Assembly: GCA_900554625.1 (NCBI GenBank)
Contig: USHP01000027.1
Location: forward strand, 1 to 12,793
Origin: an uncultured Eubacteriales bacterium
GTDB lineage: Bacteria > Bacillota > Clostridia > Oscillospirales > Oscillospiraceae
DNA: 12,793 bases
Reading direction: 5' to 3'
Position 1 is the stretch's first letter; each line of letters starts with the position of its first letter. Shown here piece after piece: positions 1 through 4,952 of this stretch. A program made the position numbers and the translations under genes. The notes under the pieces were generated by a model that saw only the letters and a program-made list of their open reading frames with translations, did not search any database and had not been told where the DNA came from.

Positions 1-107
1 ATTCTGTCCTCGGCAGCCTTCGGCACTTCCGGAGCTGTGAACTCCATGGCATATCCTTTGGGCGCCAAAGCAAAAACCAGAAAAAGCAGCAATATCAGTT
101 TTTTCAT
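1..107 (-). CDS. spoIIIAE: Stage III sporulation protein AE, N-terminal fragment
   Basis: Only the first 35 codons are present; the gene continues past the left edge. The visible part begins MKKLILLLFLVFALAPKGYA, a classic signal peptide or first membrane segment (two lysines, a Leu/Phe-rich core, then A-P-K-G-Y-A), followed by a Glu/Pro-rich stretch. SpoIIIAE is known as a multi-spanning membrane component of the SpoIIIA-SpoIIQ channel that links mother cell and forespore during engulfment. The start is fixed by a 4-base ATGA overlap with the spoIIIAD stop, and an AGGAG lies about 14 bases upstream, so coupling probably helps initiation. Identification rests mainly on its place as fifth gene of the operon, because the conserved membrane domain is outside the window. 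Confidence 0.85.
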   Translation of the reverse strand, partial: MKKLILLLFLVFALAPKGYAMEFTAPEVPKAAEDR

Positions 108-499
108 ACTTGTCCCAATATCTCCTGTATCAGCGTTAAAAAGCCTCGGAAAAGCGGTATGGATAGGTAGAGAATGACCACGGTTCCCAGGGTCTGAATG
201 GTTTTTCCCAGTGAGCTGTTACCAGAATCTGTGCAGATCATCCCTGCGATCTCCACCACCAGACCGATTCCCACAGCCTTCATCAGAATTTCCATCATCC
301 CGCCCTGTACGTTTGCCATAGATTCCAATTCCCACAGCAAATCCAGAACCGGCTCTAAATATGTTATTGCGGTGACGGTAACCATACAGCATACCGCCAT
401 GGTCAGCAATACAGAAATATCTTTTTCCCGTTTCCCCAGAGAGAGAACCAACACCACTGTCAACAACGCAGCAGCAGAAGCTTTCCAAAATTCATCCAT
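104..499 (-). CDS. spoIIIAD: Stage III sporulation protein AD
   Basis: This is a 131-residue, very hydrophobic protein, close to the usual length of SpoIIIAD (about 130 residues). Membrane segments are visible near residues 8-21, 31-50, 72-88 and 102-121. The SpoIIIAC/AD family pattern KAVGIGLVVEIAGMICTDSG is at about 74-93, followed by the SLGKTIQTLG stretch. It is a small integral membrane subunit of the SpoIIIA-Q channel at the mother cell-forespore interface. Its ATG overlaps the TAA of spoIIIAC by one base (TAATG). I see no convincing Shine-Dalgarno sequence in front of it, so translation probably depends on termination-reinitiation from spoIIIAC. Its own stop overlaps the spoIIIAE start as ATGA. 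Confidence 0.93.
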   Translation of the reverse strand: MDEFWKASAAALLTVVLVLSLGKREKDISVLLTMAVCCMVTVTAITYLEPVLDLLWELESMANVQGGMMEILMKAVGIGLVVEIAGMICTDSGNSSLGKTIQTLGTVVILYLSIPLFRGFLTLIQEILGQV

Positions 500-699
500 T
501 AGAATTCAAACAACGTTTTTACCAAGTCAAAAAGATCCGCAATCTTTTGGGCTACAATCATCAGCACCACAACCAATCCCGCAAGACTGGTCATGGTTGC
601 CTGCTCTTCCCTTCCGGAACGAGACAAAACCTGATTGAGAATTGAAACAATAATGCCAATCGCGGCAATTTTGAAAATCAGATCAATATCCATAGTCAT
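499..699 (-). CDS. spoIIIAC: Stage III sporulation protein AC
   Basis: This is a 66-residue membrane protein with two hydrophobic segments (about 7-23 and 36-55) and the family pattern DLIFKIAAIGIIVSILNQVL followed by GREEQA. SpoIIIAC is a small channel subunit in the mother cell membrane, related to SpoIIIAD. The frame stays open upstream to an ATG at 732, but the start at 699 is preferred. It forms an ATGA overlap with the spoIIIAB stop, and from it the protein (MTMDIDLIF) lines up residue for residue with the N-terminus of the Bacillus protein as I recall it (MGVDVNIIF). An in-frame ATG two codons downstream (693) is the alternative. The stop shares one base with the spoIIIAD start. Confidence 0.9.
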   Translation of the reverse strand: MTMDIDLIFKIAAIGIIVSILNQVLSRSGREEQATMTSLAGLVVVLMIVAQKIADLFDLVKTLFEF

Positions 700-1208
700 G
701 CAAACAATATGGCCAGAGCTGCTCCGGCACAAAGTCCCAGTGTTCGATAACTGCGAAGACGCATATCCCGGTTTTGTTCCAGTGCCTTTTGCTCCTGAAT
801 GCAGGATGCCTGCACTGCCTGCAGTCCCTGTATCTGCCCTGCAAGGTCAAAACGGCCCAGGGTTCTGCCGAGTTGGAGCATGAGCCGCCGAAATCTTTTG
901 GAAAAATCCTGATAGTCCTCGATCGCTGCACGCATGCAGCTGGACACGTCCGGCGCAATCTGACTTTCCAATTCCCCAGCCAGCTTATTCAGCACTTCCC
1001 GGACGCAGCCACTGGTTTCCAACCCTGCCTGGCGGCACAGGTCCGGCAATGGCGTCAACTGATATTGCAGTTCACATTCCATATATTGCAGCGCCCGGAG
1101 CAGCTGACGCAGGCGTTGTTCTTCTCTCCGGTATCCGGATGCAATCGCAAACCCAAACCCACCACAGCTGACCAATACCAGTACTGCTCCAATCCATTTG
1201 TATGTCAT
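696..1208 (-). CDS. spoIIIAB: Stage III sporulation protein AB
   Basis: The protein has 170 residues, almost exactly the family length. It has an N-terminal membrane anchor (about 5-23), a long charged helical region with coiled-coil character (about 27-150, with the motif LRALQYMECELQYQLTPLPD at about 37-56), and a C-terminal hydrophobic segment (about 153-169). The family resembles the type II secretion protein GspF, and SpoIIIAB is thought to be the membrane partner of the SpoIIIAA ATPase in the forespore channel. An AAAGGA lies 7 bases before the ATG, inside the end of spoIIIAA. Its start overlaps the spoIIIAA stop by 4 bases, and its own stop overlaps the spoIIIAC start by 4 bases. Confidence 0.93.
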   Translation of the reverse strand: MTYKWIGAVLVLVSCGGFGFAIASGYRREEQRLRQLLRALQYMECELQYQLTPLPDLCRQAGLETSGCVREVLNKLAGELESQIAPDVSSCMRAAIEDYQDFSKRFRRLMLQLGRTLGRFDLAGQIQGLQAVQASCIQEQKALEQNRDMRLRSYRTLGLCAGAALAILFA

Positions 1209-2032
1209 AGCGTCATCCTTTCCATATGATAGGATTTATCCTTGTGCAAAACAATCAAGGTATCAAAGATTTTTTGATGAACCAGTTCCCGATAGACACC
1301 TCTTTGGCAATAGTCGCGGGAAGATCCAGCATGTGCGGTGGCCAGAAGCCTGACTCCACAGTTTGCCGCCTGGATCAACGCTTGGCTATCCGCAGCCGCA
1401 GTGATTTCATCCACAGCGATACAGGTTGGCCCCATGGTACGAAGCATCATTTCAATTCCTGCAGGCTTTGGGCAGCCCGTTAAAATATCCACTCGTCTGC
1501 CGCGCACAAAGCCCTGGGGGAACAATTCTCCACGCTCGTCCACCACACTGACCGCATCCTCCTGGGCAATCTGCCGGATAAGGCAGCGAAGCAGCGTGGT
1601 CTTCCCCCATCCCGGTGCGCCCAAAATCAAAACGGAGCCATCAGGTCGTTGTACACATTTCAGCAAATCTGGGAAATCTCTCGCCACACGAATGCACAGA
1701 TAGGAAATATGGCGCATTCCCGTAATATTTCCGTCCTTACAAACCGCCTCACCACAAATCCCAATCCGATGTCCGCCAGGAGCCGTCAGAAATCCTTGTG
1801 CCGCCGTCGATGCGGCCCAGGGAGAATACCGGCTGGCAGTATTGACCACGAAATTCAGCTCATCCTGGGTAACATTTCCTGACAGCCAACTTATCTTTCC
1901 CGCCAAGACCAGCTCTGGTGGTGCGTTGATTCGCAGCCGCAGTTCCTGAAGGCTTTCCCTCCCCTGCTTGTCCACATCAGCTCGCAGCCGCAGCGGTAAG
2001 ATTGCCAGCAGTTCTTTCCATGCACACATCAT
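1205..2032 (-). CDS. spoIIIAA: Stage III sporulation protein AA (channel ATPase)
   Basis: This is a cytoplasmic P-loop ATPase of the type II/IV secretion superfamily that is thought to power the SpoIIIA-SpoIIQ channel from the mother cell side. Visible motifs are Walker A GAPGWGKTT (138-146), the acidic stretch VVDERGELF (163-171), Walker B CIAVDEI (204-210) and ATAHAGS (231-237). At 275 residues it is slightly shorter than the roughly 300-residue Bacillus protein. The frame is open to a GTG at 2041, but the only good ribosome binding site, AGGAG (2041-2045 on the plus strand), overlaps that GTG. It lies 8 bases before the ATG at 2032, which is therefore chosen; an ATG one codon later is also possible. 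It is the first gene of the spoIIIA operon and lies 91 bases downstream of coaX. I cannot find a clear sigma-E promoter in that gap. Confidence 0.94.
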   Translation of the reverse strand: MMCAWKELLAILPLRLRADVDKQGRESLQELRLRINAPPELVLAGKISWLSGNVTQDELNFVVNTASRYSPWAASTAAQGFLTAPGGHRIGICGEAVCKDGNITGMRHISYLCIRVARDFPDLLKCVQRPDGSVLILGAPGWGKTTLLRCLIRQIAQEDAVSVVDERGELFPQGFVRGRRVDILTGCPKPAGIEMMLRTMGPTCIAVDEITAAADSQALIQAANCGVRLLATAHAGSSRDYCQRGVYRELVHQKIFDTLIVLHKDKSYHMERMTL

Positions 2033-2040
2033 TTGCATCA

Positions 2041-2045
2041 CTCCT
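2041..2045 (-). promoter_or_regulatory. Ribosome binding site deciding the spoIIIAA start
   Basis: AGGAG on the minus strand ends 8 bases before the ATG at 2032. It physically overlaps the upstream in-frame GTG (2039-2041) and is only 2 bases from the ATG at 2038, so neither of those can use it. It supports the shorter spoIIIAA reading. Confidence 0.7.
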
Positions 2046-2056
2046 GGGAAAGACTA

Positions 2057-2088
2057 TGTGCCCGGATGCCAAAAAAGCACCGGGCACA
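2057..2088 (-). other. Strong hairpin upstream of spoIIIAA
   Basis: TGTGCCCGG (2057-2065) pairs perfectly with CCGGGCACA (2080-2088). Inside it, TGC (2067-2069) pairs with GCA (2077-2079) around an A/T-rich loop, with one bulged base. On the minus strand it follows the coaX terminator and ends 11 bases before the spoIIIAA Shine-Dalgarno. It lacks a proper U-tract, so it could be a back-up terminator, an mRNA 5' stabiliser or a leader structure. Its role is unknown. Confidence 0.55.
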
Positions 2089-2089
2089 G

Positions 2090-2120
2090 AAAAAACCGGC
2101 CGCAAATTGCGACCGGTTTT
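2090..2120 (-). terminator. Rho-independent terminator of panT-coaX
   Basis: On the minus strand, AAAACCGG (2120-2113) pairs with CCGGTTTT (2099-2092), and an inner CGC/GCG extends the stem past one mismatch. The 3' arm runs into six U residues (2095-2090). It begins 4 bases after the coaX stop and should separate coaX from the spoIIIA operon. Confidence 0.85.
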
Positions 2121-2123
2121 CCG

Positions 2124-2891
2124 TTAGCGTTTATTCTTTTTGTAAAGGATATTCAATCCTTTGAGCAGCAAGTTCTTTTCCAAAATGATATCGTGCTTGC
2201 ACAGCGGCGTGATGAACTGAGCCAGTCCGCCAGTTGCGATGATAGTAGACGTATGTCCAAGTTCTTCTTCAATCCGGTCTACCAATCCATCCAGCATAGC
2301 GGCTGTGCCGTACATCATGCCGCTGCGCATGCAGTCCACTGTATTTTTTCCAATCACCTGCTTGGGTTTGTCCAGGCTGATGCCTGGCAACTGCGATGTC
2401 CGACTGGTCAGTGCATCCAGCGACACCCGGACACCGGGAAAAATGATGCCTCCCAGATAGACATTGTCCGGCTCTACGACCTCAATAGTCGTGGCCGTTC
2501 CCAAGTCCATGAGAATCAGCGGTGCTGTATATTCTGCCAAAGCTGCTACTGCAATCACAATCCGGTCGCTGCCTACCTGGGACGGTACATCCATATGAAT
2601 ATTCAATCCGGTTTTTAACCCGGGGCCAACAACCATAGGCTGCTTACCAAGAATCTTGATGACACCCGTACGGACGGAGTTGAAAACCGGGGGTACTACA
2701 GACGAAATGATACAATCATCAATATCTGTAAGCTGTACACCATAGGCTTCCATCATATTTTTGATTTCCACGCCGTACTGATCGGAGGTACGCAGCCTAT
2801 CGGTTGCAATACGGGCCTTGAATAGTATTTTATCATCTTTGATGCAGCCAATCACCAAGTTGGTGTTGCCAATATCGATTGCCAGAAGCAT
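2124..2891 (-). CDS. coaX: Type III pantothenate kinase
   Basis: It catalyses the first step of coenzyme A synthesis, ATP-dependent phosphorylation of pantothenate to 4'-phosphopantothenate, in the cytoplasm. The 255 residues match the usual CoaX length. Visible motifs of the ASKHA fold are the phosphate loop DIGNTN (6-11), GSDR with the likely catalytic Asp109 (107-110), DLGTATT (129-135), GGIIFPG (147-153) and ATGGLA (219-224). Type III kinases are known to resist feedback inhibition by CoA and to need a monovalent cation. AAGGAG (2900-2905) lies 8 bases before the ATG and overlaps the stop of the upstream PanT-like gene, only 12 bases away. The pair is therefore one transcript for vitamin uptake and trapping by phosphorylation, and a terminator follows directly. 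Confidence 0.97.
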   Translation of the reverse strand: MLLAIDIGNTNLVIGCIKDDKILFKARIATDRLRTSDQYGVEIKNMMEAYGVQLTDIDDCIISSVVPPVFNSVRTGVIKILGKQPMVVGPGLKTGLNIHMDVPSQVGSDRIVIAVAALAEYTAPLILMDLGTATTIEVVEPDNVYLGGIIFPGVRVSLDALTSRTSQLPGISLDKPKQVIGKNTVDCMRSGMMYGTAAMLDGLVDRIEEELGHTSTIIATGGLAQFITPLCKHDIILEKNLLLKGLNILYKKNKR

Positions 2892-2903
2892 AATCAGGTC
2901 TCC

Positions 2904-3536
2904 TTACCGTTTTTTCGCCTGCGCCATCAAATGCAGAAGGGATTTGCCAATGACGGTTACCAAAACCGCAGCGGCAATGGCTTCCGGAATGCCGGATGCT
3001 GTAACAGTCCCCATTACCAAGCCAAACACCGCCGTAATGGCCACATTTTTCGCCTGGGCATATTGCTGTGCCAGCAGAATATAAATGCTGCCCATAACCA
3101 GACAGGTATGGCATACAGTTGCCACTGCAGCAGTAACCGGAAGCGCGGCATAATCCTGTTTCAGCACCGCCTTAAACAGCTTCCAAAGCCATCCAGCGAT
3201 GGCACCAAACAAAATACGACACCCCAGCGCAATCCAAATGCTTTTCATAGCCCCCAATAAACCTTCCGTGCTCATAAAGGGGGAAAATGCAAAGGCAAGC
3301 AGTCCCGGAGATGTGGTATTGGCCCAAATAGAGCAGAGGCCAAACAGTCCGCCAAGAATCGCTCCGGCTCCCGGCCCAAGTAGGACCGCTCCCAAAATCA
3401 CCGGGATGTGCATTGTCGTCGCTTTGATCACAGGAAGCGGGATAAAGCCGATTCCCGTCATGCCCATGACCAGCAGCACGCCACACAGCATGGCAAGCAC
3501 AGCCATGGAGCGGGTGTCCAGGGTTGTTTTTTTCAT
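2904..3536 (-). CDS. panT: ECF transporter S component, probable pantothenate (PanT-type)
   Basis: This is a 210-residue integral membrane protein with about six hydrophobic segments (roughly 11-33, 44-71, 77-95, 99-120, 133-158 and 166-198). This is the size and shape of an energy-coupling-factor substrate-binding (S) subunit. The stretch TTMHIPVILGAVLLGPGAGA (40-59), continuing into LGGLFGL, is typical of S components of the PanT/FolT-like group, which borrow a shared EcfA-EcfA'-EcfT module encoded elsewhere. Pantothenate as substrate is inferred from context: coaX follows at 12 bases and coaBC is divergent. It could carry another vitamin. AGGAGG (3547-3552) lies 10 bases before the ATG, and a sigma-A promoter is placed at 3611-3639. 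Confidence 0.82.
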   Translation of the reverse strand: MKKTTLDTRSMAVLAMLCGVLLVMGMTGIGFIPLPVIKATTMHIPVILGAVLLGPGAGAILGGLFGLCSIWANTTSPGLLAFAFSPFMSTEGLLGAMKSIWIALGCRILFGAIAGWLWKLFKAVLKQDYAALPVTAAVATVCHTCLVMGSIYILLAQQYAQAKNVAITAVFGLVMGTVTASGIPEAIAAAVLVTVIGKSLLHLMAQAKKR

Positions 3537-3590
3537 AATTCAATTACCTCCTGCTGCCGTTCCTCAAAACAAGGATACAGCGCAAATTTC

Positions 3591-3604
3591 GGAGCCGCAG
3601 CTCC
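3591..3604 (-). other. Small inverted repeat at the predicted panT transcript 5' end
   Basis: GGAGC (3591-3595) and GCTCC (3600-3604) flank CGCA. On the minus strand the predicted +1 falls close to 3604, so the panT-coaX mRNA could begin with this 5-bp stem. It may be a 5' stabilising hairpin, an operator at +1, or chance. Confidence 0.35.
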
Positions 3605-3610
3605 AGGGAC

Positions 3611-3639
3611 ATTATAGCAACGGTAACTGGAAATTACAA
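3611..3639 (-). promoter_or_regulatory. Sigma-A promoter for panT-coaX
   Basis: On the minus strand, TTGTAA (3639-3634) is followed by a 17-base spacer and TATAAT (3616-3611). The -10 is a perfect consensus and the -35 matches 4 of 6. The predicted start near 3604 gives a leader of about 67 bases. It lies back-to-back with the coaBC promoter. Confidence 0.75.
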
Positions 3640-3653
3640 GCAGAAATCCAGGC

Positions 3654-3682
3654 TTTACAGCACCTGGGTTATTGACTATAAT
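3654..3682 (+). promoter_or_regulatory. Sigma-A promoter for coaBC
   Basis: TTTACA (3654-3659) is followed by a 17-base spacer and TATAAT (3677-3682). The -10 is perfect and the -35 matches 5 of 6. The predicted start near 3689 gives a leader of only about 23 bases carrying AGGAGG at 3699-3704, 7 bases before the ATG. CCAGG (3648-3652) and CCTGG (3663-3667) flank the -35 as a weak inverted repeat. Confidence 0.8.
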
Positions 3683-3711
3683 AACAAAAAAACGGTTCAG
3701 GAGGCATACCT

Positions 3712-4911
3712 ATGCTGAAAGGAAAAACCATTCTTCTGGGGGTCACCGGCGGAATTGCTGCCTACAAAGCAGCTGCCTTGGCTTCCGCACTGGTCAAGCA
3801 GCACGCCGCAGTGGAAGTGATTATGACCCAACACACTACGGAATTTATTACGCCGCTAACTTTTGAGCATCTTACTGGGCGGCGCACCATGGTAAATACG
3901 TTTGACCGAAATTTTACCCATCAGGTAGAGCACATCTCACTGGCAGAGCGTACCGATTTGGTTATCATTGCCCCCGCTACTGCCAACGTCTGCGCCAAAC
4001 TCGCCCACGGACTGGCAGATGACATGCTGACCACAACGGTGCTTGCCTGCCGTTGCCCAAAGCTGATTGCCCCGGCAATGAACACCAACATGTATGAAAA
4101 TCCTGTTACCCAGGATAACTTGAAGATTCTGCAGCACTATGGCTGGGAAGTCATTGAGCCGGCCAGCGGTCGTCTGGCCTGCGGCGCGGTTGGCAAGGGA
4201 AAACTGCCGGAACCAGAAATTTTGCTGGAGCATATTTTACGCCATGCGGCAATGCCTCACGATCTTGCTACAAAGCGCGTTCTGGTAACAGCAGGCCCTA
4301 CACAGGAAGCTTTGGATCCGGTACGGTATCTGACCAACCACTCTACGGGAAAAATGGGCTGCGCCATTGCCAAAATGGCTATGCTTCGGGGTGCTGAGGT
4401 GACACTGATTTGCGGCCCCATGACAGTTCAGCCTCCTGCTTTTGTGAACGTAGTGCCGGTTACATCGGCTGAGGATATGTTCAATGCAGTGGCTTCCCTG
4501 GCTCCGAATGCAGATTTTATTTTCAAGGCAGCAGCTGTTGCGGACTATACTCCCTCAGACTATCAGGATAATAAAATCAAGAAATCCGATGGCGACATGT
4601 CCATCCCGTTAAAGCGCACCCAGGATATTCTGAAATATTTGGGTCAGCACCGCACACCTGGCCAAGTCATTTGTGGATTCTCCATGGAAACCCAAAATTT
4701 GGTTGAAAACAGCAGAAAAAAATTGGTCAGCAAGCATGTGGACATGATTTGCGCCAATAATTTGAAAGTGGATGGTGCCGGTTTCGGGGTTGACACCAAT
4801 GTTATCACCCTCATAACCAAGGACAGCATTACCGAACTTCCGCTTCTGAGCAAAGATACCGCAGCCAACGCTATCTTAGATCAGGCTTTGCATCTGCAAA
4901 AAACACGATAA
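3712..4911 (+). CDS. coaBC: Bifunctional phosphopantothenoylcysteine decarboxylase / phosphopantothenate-cysteine ligase
   Basis: This is a two-domain CoA enzyme of 399 residues, the normal length. The N-terminal CoaC half is an FMN flavoprotein decarboxylase with GVTGGIAAYK (10-19), the likely active-site His74 in VEHISL, IIAPATAN (85-92), PAMNTNMYENP (121-131) and the ACGAVGKGK clamp with Cys157 (156-164). The C-terminal CoaB half is a CTP-dependent ligase with VLVTAGPTQEALDPVRYLTN (190-209), NHSTGKMG (209-216), KAAAVADYTP (272-281) and KIKK (288-291). It converts 4'-phosphopantothenate plus cysteine to 4'-phosphopantetheine. It is the only plus-strand gene, divergent from panT-coaX, which supply its substrate. 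Both its promoter and its ribosome binding site are strong. It ends at a terminator shared with ftsK. Confidence 0.97.
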   Translation: MLKGKTILLGVTGGIAAYKAAALASALVKQHAAVEVIMTQHTTEFITPLTFEHLTGRRTMVNTFDRNFTHQVEHISLAERTDLVIIAPATANVCAKLAHGLADDMLTTTVLACRCPKLIAPAMNTNMYENPVTQDNLKILQHYGWEVIEPASGRLACGAVGKGKLPEPEILLEHILRHAAMPHDLATKRVLVTAGPTQEALDPVRYLTNHSTGKMGCAIAKMAMLRGAEVTLICGPMTVQPPAFVNVVPVTSAEDMFNAVASLAPNADFIFKAAAVADYTPSDYQDNKIKKSDGDMSIPLKRTQDILKYLGQHRTPGQVICGFSMETQNLVENSRKKLVSKHVDMICANNLKVDGAGFGVDTNVITLITKDSITELPLLSKDTAANAILDQALHLQKTR

Positions 4912-4915
4912 CGGT

Positions 4916-4948
4916 AAAACCTCCTCCTGGAACCCAGGAGGAGGTTTT
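4916..4948. terminator. Bidirectional terminator between coaBC and ftsK
   Basis: A perfect 15-bp stem, AAAACCTCCTCCTGG (4916-4930) with its complement at 4934-4948, closes a 3-base loop. It has TTTTT on the plus side and TTTT on the minus side. It starts 5 bases after the coaBC stop and ends 5 bases before the ftsK stop, so it serves both convergent genes. Confidence 0.93.
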
Positions 4949-4952
4949 TCAA

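Noticed and set aside
2042..2123. Sigma-E promoter for spoIIIAA
   Set aside because: Only a CATAGTCT-like -10 was seen, with no matching -35, and it is too close to the ribosome binding site. It is not supported as a feature.
1968..2618. Plus-strand open frame of 216 codons spanning the spoIIIAA-coaX gap
   Set aside because: It crosses two hairpins and is antisense to two well-identified genes. No family resemblance was seen.
3627..3651. CTGGA/TCCAG inverted repeat between the divergent CoA promoters
   Set aside because: The arms are only 5 bp with a 15-base spacer and do not extend further, so it is not distinguishable from chance without comparative data.
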